A stretch of DNA of 64,000 nt from Aphrophora alni (taxonomy: Eukaryota; Arthropoda; Insecta; Hemiptera; Aphrophoridae). The notes beneath the pieces are model-generated. The model made no database searches, was not told the DNA's origin, and saw only the letters and a list, made by a program, of their open reading frames with translations. The stretch lies in the NCBI GenBank assembly GCA_963513935.1, contig OY740772.1:9628607-9692606 (forward strand). Direction: 5' to 3'. Numbering within the stretch: position 1 is the stretch's first letter; each line of letters opens with the position of its first letter. Positions 35,513 through 47,159 of this stretch are shown piece after piece. The position numbers and the translations under genes were made by a program.

Positions 35513-36120
35513 CCCACTCAACCTACAGAGATGGAGATGGTCTCATTGGAAAGCTTAGGGTCAGAGGATCAGTAGTATACATACAACGTGAACGTGTGAC
35601 CTAACCCACGATCACTTTTCCGGCGTTTGTTGAAATGATTTTTGGTGGCATCATAATTATTAAAACCTATTTCAGGAGTTCTACCGGGCCGATTTTCATT
35701 TGTTTTAAATGAAAGAAAATTTCACCATTTTTCCAAAAAAAATTATTAATTGTCAATTTTATTTAAATATTTAAAAGACATTTGTTTAAAACACACATAA
35801 CAGCCTTATTCTGACATCAGTCACAGATCACACCAGATTCACTAATATATTCGATGTATTGGGCTTAATCAGCTGTTTTAAATACGCATTGTTATAATGG
35901 TTGCTATGATAACTTAATTTGTATGTAAAATCACAAAATCATGTTTAAAACATTTTAAAATTATTTCACATTGGTCTTTGTTGATTAACCTATCTTTGTG
36001 CACTAAAAGCTCCCACTTAACCTACAGAGATGAGGATGGTCTCATTGGAAAGGTTAGGGTCTCTAGCTTAGGGTTAGAGGATCAATAGTATATAAAGATC
36101 GTGACAGTGTGATCTCTGCC
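35513..36120 (+). repeat. pair of direct repeats about 497 bp apart
   Basis: Copies at about 35513-35600 and 36011-36120 share ACCTACAGAGATG, GATGGTCTCATTGGAAAG and TTAGAGGATCA-TAGTAT or its close variant. The second copy has an internal 20-base duplication around AGCTTAGGGT. Function unknown; could be the ends of a small LTR-type or duplicated element. Confidence 0.7.
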
Positions 36121-36642
36121 ACAGTTACAAGCAGGCCCACACTTTTGGTGGTTTTTTAAATATGGTTTTTGGCGAAAACCGTTTAGTTTGTTATTACAGT
36201 CACTGAAAGAAAACATTCATGTTTGAAAAGTTAGGACTGTAATACTAAGGGAGCAAGCAATACATTACATTTTCTATTTATACTAGAACCTATAAAAATA
36301 ATTAATAATTTTTTTTTTAATACGGAAGGAGTAAAAGCCGAATAGCCAAATAGGAAAATAACATACATTGTTACAATTTTGTTCTCTCCTAAGGCCTCAG
36401 ACATAGGCCGACCACGGGTGGCTTATTTACCTAGTTACTTGTCATGTGTTAATTGACGTTATTTTTCCAGGTGAAAATTACGTTTAGTCAGTAGAATCAA
36501 CAAATCAAATAATATTAAACAAGCAAGGTGTGAATTTATTGTTTTCGGATGTGAGAAATCAATTTATTTAATTTAGGTCTCGACTTTTAGGGACCCCTCG
36601 GAGACGCACAAAGTGTGAGTACGGATGAGGCAATTCCGAAGT
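36121..36642. other. no feature recognised
   Basis: AT-rich non-coding sequence. Confidence 0.3.
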
Positions 36643-36853
36643 CCTATATTCTGTTCACTCTCGGATTGCGGCTGGCGAAGGGTATGTCGCTCACGCACAC
36701 AAACGAGGGCGTTGCCCTGGAGGGGATTTAGAGCAGACGTTGACCTGTGAATTTCTGAGAATTTGGGCTGGTGTTGGTGAGTGTGTGTGCGTGCGTGGGA
36801 CTGGGGCAGGTAGAAAACCTTCGCCAGCCGCAACCCGAGAGTGAACAGAATAT
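36643..36853. mobile_element. small fold-back MITE
   Basis: Arms of 37-38 bp at 36643-36680 and 36817-36853 are inverted copies with one mismatch: TATATTCTGTTCACTCTCGG then TTGCGGCTGGCGAAGG. The centre is GC-rich and contains a GTGTGTGTGC run. TA lies at each outer edge, consistent with a Tc1/mariner-like MITE. An 86-codon minus-strand ORF overlaps it and is probably chance. Confidence 0.7.
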
Positions 36854-39323
36854 AGCTGGATAAACAGCAGTGAATTTTAGGAGGTTAAATTAATTTATAC
36901 GAATTAATAAAATAAATCTCAGGCCTATTTACAATTCAACAAAAAAGCCATCCACCACGCAAATCAATCTGTTATCGTAGACAGCTTTTTTTCCCTCCCT
37001 GTTGTTTAAAAAGCATCTTGGTCATCACAGCCAAAAAATAGAGAAAGAGAACACAAAATGAAGACCCTTTAGCCCTAATGATTATTCGCTGTTCAATTAA
37101 TATCATTTCCTGCTTATGAAATGAGGTTTCTGAGCTACTATCCATCAAGAAAACATTGGCTCAATCAAAGTTAAAATGTGATGATGCTGTTTTTCCTGTC
37201 TATACTATTTACAGTTATTTTAAATAGTTATAATAAAATCTATCATAAAGTTAAATAGTTTATTTTCCCTCTTATAATGTCTAATATTTTTGAGATTTAG
37301 AAATTTTTCCATAGAATTATGTCGTCTCTTTCAATTAATACGGTTTTTCCTGTTTCTTTTCTAAAAAATAGAATCCTGAGTTTTTCAATAACTTCCATAA
37401 GGTTGTCCTTGGATTCTTAGTTGACTTTGGATGCCAGTATCGGAGACGGGTATACAACTAATAACAAATCCGTTATACTTGTGACTCTGAATGGTTTTGC
37501 ATTCAGTTTTACTATGACTTTTACTTGGAGACACTACATTTCCTTTTTTCTGTCCACTTAGAAATCTGGTACTTGTTGCAGTAGCCTCACTGGTTCTTTA
37601 ATGCAAAAACAGACTATTTCTTTGGATGCCGCTTTTTAATATAACAAACGACAAAGATAAGAAACAATAACAGTGTTAAATGTTTTAAAAACCCAAACAT
37701 ATTTATGGCCTCCGTCTTGGTAGAGACCTACACTCCTACCACTGTCTCGGTTTACAGTTGTGCTAATTCACTCGAGTGCCCATGTTCTGTTTAAGGGTGT
37801 TTACAAAACCAATTAGGTAAAAAAAAAAAAATGTAAAAACTGGTGACTGCATGTGAACCGCAATAAATCCGCGGTTTGTAATAAATCCCCTATTGGCTGG
37901 GGTAAATTCCACGTCCCGCTTTCACTGCACTCTCCCAGGCCCAGGACGGAGTACAATCACGTCCTTACAGAATAGGATAGTATAAACATCGATGGGTACG
38001 ACAAATTTATGATCCTGAAATACCAAGAAATACGTTTGCTTTATTACCAATAGCCAATAGGGGAGCAAGAATAGCGCGCTGTTGTCAATTCGAACAACAC
38101 CCTGCACGAGGCTAGGTGGAGATCGAGGCTACCGACGTCTTGCAATGTTAATACAATTGCGTAAATAAAGTAATGTTAATAGAGTAGAGTAAATAAAGTA
38201 GTTTTAAAATATTTGCATAGGTTTTTTTATGAGTTAAACGATAGTTTTTTTTTGTTTTCATAATTTAAACATTTTCAGTGTAACAGATACATTAACATTA
38301 TATGTCACTTATCATACTTAAAGACGAACCTATAAAAGAAATGTATAACAAATTATTATTATTACGTTTAGTCCTTTGGATGAATATATTGCTTTGAAAT
38401 CTAGTTCATTTTCTAAATAATACAAATTATTCGCTAGGTGAAGAAAATTTATTAAGGCCTGTTATTAACTAATAATAACGACAAAGGAACAAAGCGGAAT
38501 GAAACTAACTATAAAATCAGGACAAATCGAACAGATTAATGTGTCTGGAAGTAAACAAGGAAATACACAGCTCAAACATTGACTCGACAGACAGTTGCCG
38601 AATAATAAATATTTTTATATCATTTGGTATTCTCATATAATTCTAAAATTTGTCAATACCGTACAAACTCGCTAACACGACCCTCAATAACAAGTGCATT
38701 TTTCTAATCCCCCTGGGATTGCCATAACAATTAATGTTAAAGATACCTCTATAGCACAACTATTATTATTTTAAAAACCTCAATACCACAGATTTTTGTC
38801 GCCATACAGATCGCTGCTCTAACCCTACACACCTTTTTGCGAAACCGAACCTTTATAGCAAGATAGTCATATTTGCGATTTCCATGGCAAATAATGGTTT
38901 ACGACGAAAATTTAGACATGCTAAACCAAAGTGTGCAATTTATCGCAAAAATGTAAACCATTAAAAAGAAATCGCAGAGCTATCAATAACATTGTTGTTT
39001 ATTTACATTGGTTCTTGCTTATTGCGTCAAAAGTCTTCTCGGAAATAGAATTCACAACAAACTTGACATACATTTTTATCTTGTTTTCGATGAACTAAGT
39101 AGCTGAAACGGATATTTATGGGTGTCAGGTGTTGAATTTTTCTTTGTTTGTGTGGTAACACCAATAAAAAAATAAATAAAATAAAATAAATAAATTTTTC
39201 TAAAGAATGCATAGTTTAGAAAAATATGCAAATTAGAAATATTTTGATTGTATGTGAAAATAATTAAAGGAAAATTAATAAACATTAAGATTTAGATAAA
39301 TAGGGAATAATAAATAATAACCC
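36854..39323. other. no gene recognised; two repeat relatives inside
   Basis: AT-rich. About 36996-37060 resembles the start of the 19.5-kb tandem unit (CCTGTTGTTTAAA). 38.04-38.28 kb is the second copy of the 25.69-kb dispersed repeat, and a short inverted partner of its start lies near 37885. A 17-base match to the 51-bp array unit is at about 38846. Nothing coding is supported. Confidence 0.4.
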
Positions 39324-41480
39324 TGTTAGGATTTACGAAAATAAGAAGTTCAGAAAGCAAATTTGAGGTTAGATGGTTAAGTTACTAAGGTCTCAAAAAT
39401 GTTAAAGTTTTTATTTGGAATAGTTTAATAATAATTAAATGGAACAATAAAGTTTAAAATGTTGAAGTATCTAATTTGAAATATTGTTATGATTAATAAA
39501 TAATGTGATGTAAGGGATTTTGATGAGTTTTAAAGTAAATAATTGAGAAATTTAAGATAAAATGTTTTAAAAGGAGTAATTTAATAAAAAAGAGATGATG
39601 ATGTTTTAAATAAAAACTAAGGTGTTGCTGGGAAAATAATTGTGAGTAAGTTTTTTTTTAAAAGTAATTGAGATATTTTTTTTTATAAGATAATAAGAGA
39701 TAATGTTTTTCTTTAATAAGGGAGAAATGAATGTACAAAAGTACTTAAAAATAGTGTCGAGAAATGAAGTCTATAAAGAGGTTTTCCTTGAAGAAAGTAA
39801 TTTGGTTGCATTGAGAGTTTCTTTTAAGTTTAACAAGAAGTTTTTTTTTATCTACGAGGTTTCTTCGATGATATAGGAAGAATTTGCGACGTATTATTGA
39901 GGTTCTACGAGATTTACGACGAAATGTGATAGCGAGCCAAAGGGGCACTATACACATAAGGTTTTAAATGAGTTTCTACGAGGATATATGAGTTTTTTTA
40001 CTGCGATGAAATATGAGGAAGCGTCGAAGGTTACGACGATATTGAGTTTTTAAATGAACTTATTACAGGTATCTACGAGGAAATAATAAGTTTGACTACG
40101 ATGAAATACGTGGTGTACACAATTATTTATATGTGGTGATATAAATAATTAAAGAAGTTTTTATAAGAGGTCAATGCAATCAAATTATTAAGTTATGAGA
40201 AGCCTATAATGATGAGTTTTGAGATGAGACACTATGAGGTAATATTAATGTAAAAGGAGTTTTTTAAAGATAATAGATGAATTTTTTAATGTTGTTCAAG
40301 AAAATTAAGTAGTATTTGTAATTTGAGGTGAAGTCATGAATAATGAAGTTTTTTTAAATGTTTTATGAGATCTATAGAGAAGAAATTAACCCAGCAAAAC
40401 CAAACAAGTTGAGAAATTTTGTGAATAATAATAATTTAAGTAATGACATTATAAGATAAATAATAAAATAGGTTTGAGATTAATAAATGGATATAATTTA
40501 GTCATAATAATAAACGTAAATCTAAAAGTAGTATTATATTTAAATGCTGTAATTAAAGAATATAATAATTAAGATAAAAGTACATTCAAAGCCAATTCCA
40601 GAAGGTTTCCAACTAATAAGTCAAAATTTTAGTAGTTTTTTTCCCCTCTCAAATTATACCATTCAATTTTTGGTGAATTGATATGAAATGCTTGCTCAAT
40701 TACAGGACAAAGTCACAGAAAATTTATATTGTAATTTATATTTATAATGTGAAAATGTTTAATTGCTTTTACCCTGTTGCAGGTTTGACTACACTAATGT
40801 AGAAAGATTTGTGGATTAAGTAGCCAATTGACTACATTTAGTTGGCTAGACCTGTTGGGTTATATAGGTATATATTTTTTTTTGAATTAAATATAAATCA
40901 TATGCATATATTTTGTGACTAGATTTTGATATTGTATCATAGAAGAATTGTAGATTATTTGTTTTTATTATTTGTGCAATTGTTTTTATTATTATAAAAA
41001 AGATAGGGATAGGAAATTGTTAGTTTATTTATTATTTGTTTGTTGTATAAAAAAGTGGGTAGGTTTGTAATACGACATCGGGACGATGTCTAGTAGGCGC
41101 CGGTGATGATAGGAAGAAATCATATTCACAAAGCTCAGAATGACCCAACTATTGTGAAACAAGTAAAAAAAATGTTGAAATGCTTGACTTGCAAACTCAA
41201 CTAGGTTACCAAGACAACAAAAGGTATATAAGCAATCAGCAGGATTCAGAGGGCTCTCTTGTCTTTTGGAGCTTGGAAGATACACGGCTGTGTGGCTAGC
41301 CGTGGTGGAAGATGGCCCAGGAAATCTACGCAACAAACCGTAAGCAAGCATTTCTATACATTAAGTCACCAGGTAGAAGACTTGTAATTTCTTTTATTTA
41401 AAATATAATGATAGTTGGAATACTTCTGGGCTTTGAATAAATAATATTGTTTTGTTTTTTGTTCAATTAAATTCCTATTA
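39324..41480 (+). repeat. LTR-like repeat, family A, copy 3
   Basis: Begins TGTTAGGATTTACG. Its 39.85-40.42 kb part is the reverse complement of 2.25-2.77 kb, so the orientation is plus. A TATA box (GGTATATAAG, 41223-41232) and a polyadenylation signal AATAAA at 41436-41441 are spaced as in an LTR promoter and R region. No PBS follows; the next recognisable sequence is the 51-bp array. The end coordinate is approximate, and I could not match the TATA segment itself to the other copies. Confidence 0.55.
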
Positions 41481-41713
41481 TTGTATTAAAGTTTTGTAGT
41501 TAAATTGTTGTATTAAAGTTTTGTAGTTAAATTATTGTATTAAAGTTTTGTATTTAAATTATTGTATTGAAGTCTTGTAGTAAAGTATAGTAGTAAAGTA
41601 TCAGGCAAATAAATGGATATAAGTTTAATACCAAAGATAAGATTTAATAAAAACTGAACCACTGATCTTGATTATTAATTGAAATTAAAGAACCCAGGCA
41701 GTTTTAAGGGCCG

Positions 41714-43245
41714 TTTATAGCAGTTCACAACCTCAGTAGTAAGTCGTTTTATACCGCGGAACCTTTATAGCAAGAGTTCAATCTCAGTAGTAAGTCGTTT
41801 TATATAGCGGAACCTTTATAGCAAGAGTTCAATCTCAGTAGTAAGTCGTTTTATATAGCGGGACCTTTATAGCAAGAGTTCAACCTCAGTAGCAAGTCGT
41901 TTTATATAGCGGATCTTTATAGCAAGAGTTCAACCTCAGTAGTAAGTCGTTTTATACCGCGGAACCTTTATAGCAAGAGTTCAATCTCAGTAGTAAGTCG
42001 TTTTAAATAGCGGAACCTTTATAGCAAGAGTTCAATGTCAGTAGTAAGTCGTTTTATATAGCGGAACCTTTATAGCAAGAGTTCAACCTCAGTAGTAAGT
42101 CGTTTTATATAGCGGAACCTTTATAGCAAGAGTTCAACCTCAGTAGTAAGTCGTTTTATATAGCGGACCTTTATAGCAAGAGTTCAACCTCAGTAGTAAG
42201 TCGTTTTATATAGCGGAACCTTTATAGCAAGAGTTCAACCTCAGTAGTAAGTCGTTTTATATAGCGGAACCTTTATAGCAAGAGTTCAACCTCAGTAGTA
42301 AGTCGTTTTATATAGCGGAACCTTTATAGTAAGAGTTCAACCTCAGAAGTAAGTCGTTTTATATAGCGGAACCTTTATAGCAAGAGTTCAACCTCAGTAG
42401 TAAGTCGTTTTATACCGCGGAACCTTTATAGCAAGAGTTCAATCTCAGTAGTAAGTCGTTTTATATAGCGGAACCTTTATAGCAAGAGTTCAATCTCAGT
42501 AGTAAGTCGTTTTATATAGCGGAACCTTTATAGCAAGAGTTCAATCTCAGTAGTAAGTCGTTTTATATAGCGGAACCTTTATAGCAACAGTTCAACCTCA
42601 GTAGCAAGTCGTTTTATATAGCGGAACCTTTATAGCAAGAGTTCAATCTCAGTAGTAAGTCGTTTTATATAGCGGAACCTTTATAGCCAGAGTTCAATCT
42701 CAGTAGTAAGTCGTTTTATATAGCGGAACCTTTATAGCAAGAGTTCAATCTCAGTAGTAAGTCGTTTTATATAGCGGAACCTTTATAGCAAGAGTTCAAC
42801 CTCAGTAGTAAGTCGTTTTATATAGCGGACCTTTATAGCAAGAGTTCAACCTCAGTAGTAAGTCGTTTTATACCGCGGAACCTTTATAGCAAGAGTTCAA
42901 TCTCAGTAGTAAGTCGTTTTATATAGCGGAACCTTTATAGCAAGAGTTCAATCTCAGTAGTAAGTCGTTTTATATAGCGGAACCTTTATAGCAAGAGTTC
43001 AACCTCAGTAGTAAGTCGTTTTATATAGCGGACCTTTATAGCAAGAGTTCAACCTCAGTAGTAAGTCGTTTTATACCGCGGAACCTTTATAGCAAGAGTT
43101 CAATCTCAGTAGTAAGTCGTTTTATATAGCGGGACCTTTATAGCAAGAGTTCAACCTCAGAAGTAAGTCGTTTTATACAGCGGACCTTTATTGCAAGAGT
43201 TCAACCTCAGAAGTAAGTCGTTTTATATAGCGCGACCTTTATAGC
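41714..43245 (+). repeat. tandem array, 51-bp unit, about 30 copies
   Basis: The consensus unit runs CCTCAGTAGTAAGTCGTTTT then ATATAGCGGAACCTTTATAG then CAAGAGTTCAA. Copies are 90-100 percent alike. Variants include AATCTCAG for AACCTCAG, GGACC for GGAACC, and ATACCGCGG for ATATAGCGG. The ACCGCGG variant occurs at 41754, 41957, 42415, 42873 and 43076. The unit is a multiple of three, but stops occur and there is no ORF, so this is a non-coding satellite or minisatellite. Confidence 0.95.
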
Positions 43246-44591
43246 TTATAGCACTTCCCAGTGCATTTTATGCTCAGGTCTAAACATGAAAACACAGCTT
43301 CCTCCCCTTCCCGTGCGCCCGCTGTCAAATTGGTTCAGTGATGTTTATTCATGTTTAGTTCGTTTGCTGTGCATTGTATTGTTTGGAACATTCATTGAAA
43401 TGAAAAAGTAAAATTATTGTACGACATTTTCTGAACACTGTATATTAAAAATGACCGCCATTTAACATTTTCAATTTGATTTTTCTGAATTTCAGTAGGG
43501 TTCTACATGAGCACAAGAGGAACTTATTGCAGACTGAATGGTTGAACATAAATTATTTATTTTTTAAACGTCTAAAGCATGGACATCTAAAAAGGTAAAT
43601 AATTCATCAATACCATCAGAACATAAGACAAAAAATGGGAAATAAATTACTTTTCACAGGGACTTTCGATATTGATTTCGTTAACTTCCCTATATGTGAG
43701 ATAGTAGGAACGTATTATTTACTGAAATAAACTGGTTTCAAGTAACGAAGAAAACATAACCTTTACTTCGTTCTAGATATCAGTTTCAAACTGCAAATGA
43801 AACTAAAATAACTTTACAGCAAATGATGTCATCATCAAACGAACAAGTTGCGTTTTAAATTATACAGTAGACAAATGCAATCGTCACAACACGTGTTTAC
43901 TTCAGAAAGTCGAGATTTAATTTCAAGTAATGACTATTAGTGCTATTTTATAAAATAGACTTCTGCAGTTTCCTTATTGAAATGCTGACAACCGAGAAGG
44001 CACGTTCCTCCTAGAGGGGACCCTCTATAAATATTCTACTTGATAAGATAGCCTCACTGTTTATGATTCTGTCATATGCAAGTTTCTCCTGATTAGAGTC
44101 CCTGTAAGATATTTCTTCCTTGTGTAGTGTAGTTCTTTGAATTTTTTTTCTTTCTGATAATTTAGTCTTAGTTATTTTGACTTTTCAGGGAAAAGCTTTG
44201 GGCCTCGGTTCCTGTTTAAGTTAATTAGTTTTCCATTCCAACATAAGGATAAAAAAAAATTGATTTTTTATTTACTGATAATTTTTTAATTTATATTCAA
44301 AAAGTAATCCATTGCCCTTCTGAAATCCAAATGGGGATAATTGATATTAAGCAAAATTCTGCATTTAGAAGTAAATAAAAGAAAATATTTCGAATATACA
44401 ACTACTTTCAAAACTTACATAATTTAGTATTGCAATACTTTAGATTGATGTTTGTCTGAGAACAAGTTTTTCCATTATAAAAATATTAGGAAGTAATACC
44501 GTTCTAAACTAAGGGATGTTTACATGATAAATGTGATCTTGTTCAGAAGAAGTCATAAACAATATGCAAATTCAAAAGCCGCTAGATATTT
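43246..44591. other. no feature recognised
   Basis: AT-rich sequence without ORFs or repeat partners in the window. Confidence 0.3.
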
Positions 44592-44599
44592 CTAGTTTT

Positions 44600-45250
44600 G
44601 GTAATTATATAGCAGAGCTGCCTCACTTCAAAATCAATTTTTATGGGTTTTATTCGTCAAATAAATGCTGGAAAAATATTTTATTATCGAAAAAAAGTGT
44701 CGGAAAGATGATTACATAATACAATAATACAATTACACAAGTAGTTTTTTCGTGAAAAAATTAACTCTTTGTTATCTTTCATACTCATGACATTCACTTC
44801 AATAAATGTATATATATAGCAACCTGGCCAAACCTTTCGTGACATATAATAATACAGCCCTACATATGCGTACACTGAAGCACATACGCAGACAATTGAA
44901 CGCCAATGGAGGGAAGTGCGAGGAAATGTGCCGCGATATGGAAATTCAAAACAACATTTCCATGGCCATATAGCCGAATTTATGTTTAAAAGAAAGTACA
45001 ATGAGTATAATACTCGTTTTCATCATTTATGGCGAATTACGAGTGAAATACATTTAAATTCAATAAATTCCTCTTTTACTGAATTTGCAGCAGAATTTGA
45101 CTCTGATTAAGATTTTCTTGTGTAATTATATTATGTAATCATCTTTCCGACACTTTTTTTCGATAATAAAATATTTTTCCAACATTTATTTGACGAATAA
45201 AACCCATAAAAATTGATTTTGAAGTGAGGCAGCTCTACTATATAATTACC
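44600..45250 (+). mobile_element. Merlin DNA transposon, internally deleted
   Basis: Inverted repeats of about 145 bp bound the element, beginning GGTAATTATATAG-AGAGCTG. The octamer CTAGTTTT is duplicated exactly outside both ends (44592-44599 and 45251-45258). A GG start, 8-bp target duplication and an IS1016/ISXO2-like transposase remnant together are diagnostic of Merlin. The TIR arms differ at only a few positions. Total length is 651 bp, about half of an autonomous copy. Confidence 0.92.
44859..45110 (+). pseudogene. Merlin (ISXO2-like) transposase C-terminal fragment
   Basis: In a frame open to the TAA ending at 45110 the sequence reads EAHTQTIERQWREVRGNVPR, then HGHIAEFMFKRKY and RFHHLWRIT. 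The H-T-x-T-I-E-x-x-W block contains the catalytic Glu of the DDE enzyme, and the A-E-F-x-F-K-R-K-Y block is the usual end of the ISXO2-like/IS1595 domain. The zinc-finger N-terminus and the two catalytic Asp residues are deleted, so the fragment is inactive. It lies inside the Merlin element and reaches into the right TIR. No other family fits the motif combination as well. Confidence 0.88.
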
Positions 45251-45291
45251 CTAGTTTTATCTAAGAAATAAAAAATAAAATTCATGTATGT

Positions 45292-45815
45292 GTGCCTACT
45301 GAATTTTTTTTCTCGGACCAATTTAAAGAAAAAATATTCGTTAAGTTAGATAAATTAGAAAAAACAATAAGTAGTGTGGTGGAAAACAATGTAATAGAAG
45401 TTAAAAATAACGTAAACAATAGGTTAGGTAATGTTGAGGAGAAAATAGAACAAAAAGGAAATAGTAGGGTGGAAGACAATGTACAGTAGTTGAAGTTAAT
45501 GATTACGTAAACATTGGGTTAGGTAATATGGAGGTACAATTAGAAAAAATGGAAGATAATGTAGTACAGTTAGATTTTAAGGTAGATAAACAAATCAGTA
45601 ATATGACAATATGTTATGAAAATAATTTTACGAATAAGATTTATGAGGGATTTAGAGAACAGGAACAAGTAAATCAGAGTATTTATGTAAAAGGGAGTGT
45701 ATTAAACGATACAATGGTATCAAAGTGTAATAATGAAAATGAAAAACCACATCAAAAAGTATTCTTAGAAGTTGTAAGAGCATTCAATGAAATAAAGGGT
45801 GTAAAATGGGAAAAT
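45292..45815 (+). pseudogene. coiled-coil-like ORF fragment of a Gypsy-type element
   Basis: Two frames, 45292-45489 and 45528-45848, encode lysine- and glutamate-rich helices (KLDKLEKTISSVVENNV; LGNVEEKIEQ). They contain an internal repeat: the pattern V-E-N/D-N-V followed by N-x-G/R-L-G-N-V/M-E occurs twice. A stop and frameshift separate them. This resembles a coiled-coil gag-type region, but no diagnostic gag motif is present. The second frame runs without a break into the integrase-tail repeats. Confidence 0.5.
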
Positions 45816-46130
45816 CATAAAAAGAGATTAGTAATTAGAAAAATGTAAAGATTAGGGATAAATCACAAAAAGACATTAATAGTTAGAAAAATGTTAAGAT
45901 TAGGGGCAAACCATAGAAAGAAACTAATGGTTAAAAAGATGTTTAGACTAAGGGCAAACCATAGAAAGAAAATTGCGATTTGGAAAAAGGTCAAGGATAA
46001 ATCTTACAAAGAATAAATGTTTAAAAAATTAAAACCAAATAAAATTAAAATAGGAAATTAGTATTAGTTAGAAGTTATTTGTTATCAAATTTAAGAATAA
46101 AAAAGAAAAAAAGCATTTTTGGAAACAATA
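45813..46130 (+). pseudogene. Gypsy integrase tail with 16-residue tandem repeats
   Basis: Four 48-bp units (45813-46004) encode NHKKRLVIRKM-RLGI, NHKKTLIVRKMLRLGA, NHRKKLMVKKMFRLRA and NHRKKIAIWKKVKDKS, where the hyphen is a stop. A related segment, LKLRANQRKK, occurs once in the minus-strand integrase tail at 6.66 and 7.33 kb. After the repeats, LKPNKIKIGN-VLVRS parallels the GDLVLVR module. Relative to the other copy, the linker has been tandemly multiplied. Confidence 0.7.
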
Positions 46131-46353
46131 GTTTATAACAGTCAAAGTTGAAGAAATCATTTTATTTAAATATAAATGCATTGGATATTGAGTTAGAAAC
46201 AGTTTTGTATTAGACGAAAGAGGAGAGTAGGTTAGAGCATTTGATAGCAGAAGATTGAGTGACAGTGGAGATAAGATGTACAGTCAGTCAAGGGAAAAGG
46301 AAATGTTCAGTATAGTCCTTGTCTGTAAAAATATTATAAATCAAATATTATCT

Positions 46354-46361
46354 GGGGGGGA
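46354..46361 (+). other. polypurine-tract-like site
   Basis: A G7 run followed by AG precedes the family-A LTR-like segment and follows integrase-tail sequence, where a polypurine tract belongs. The LTR start after it is not a clear TG. Confidence 0.4.
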
Positions 46362-46370
46362 GCATCTATA

Positions 46371-46861
46371 GAAACTAAAAAATATAATTAAATGAAACTT
46401 GTGATTTATTGTTGAAAGTTGAATATTATGTTTATAGAATTGTCGCATATTATTTCATAAGAGTATATGTTATTGGAATATAAAAAGAATTAAAGTTTTA
46501 TAAAAGTAATTATGTAAGATAAAATAAATATTAGCTTCTGAATACTTAGAAATTTCAATTTAACAGTAGGTTGCAACCATTAAAAATAATAACAAATAAA
46601 ATTTTAATGAACGTAATTTTTGGATTAATTTAGTATGTAGGATGTTATATATTTGACTTGTATGAATTTTGATGTTATATGATGTTTATTAATAATAAAA
46701 TGTGCATTTCAGAAAAAAGGATTCTGTATTTTATTTAATATTCTACAAAGTACACTGTTTCAAAAGAACTTGCGACCTCAGAGAAACATAAACTCTCTTC
46801 AAGAGTAATAATTTTTTAATAATTATTTTTACTTTTGTAATAAATATTACAAAATGGCGCC
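46371..46861 (+). repeat. LTR-like repeat, family A, copy 4, with PBS-like end
   Basis: The last 200 bases match the end of copy 2 in inverse orientation. The copy ends ATTACA (46846-46851) followed by TGGCGCC at 46855-46861, a PBS-like start. Only about 480 bases are present, shorter than the other copies, so part is deleted. Confidence 0.55.
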
Positions 46862-47159
46862 TAACTTTTATTAAATTAATTTCAAATAACTAACAAAAAA
46901 ATAAATAAATAAATTCAACCATAAGTAAGGTCACACATCTAGAGTTGCACTGTTGTACGCATTTCCGCAAAAATATCTTGGAGTATTGATAATTTTAAGA
47001 TACCTAAAACAAAATCGGGATTAAATATTTCATCTACAAAAATTATGTATGTTTTTGCTTATTTTTACATTCCAACCGCACTGACTGCAAACAAACTAAT
47101 GCATCCAATAACAATTTAGTTCTACAAAATCCAGATTTTATTAAATCTTTTTTTCTACA
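46862..47159. other. no feature recognised
   Basis: AT-rich sequence between a PBS-like site and the start of a second Gypsy integrase fragment. Confidence 0.3.
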
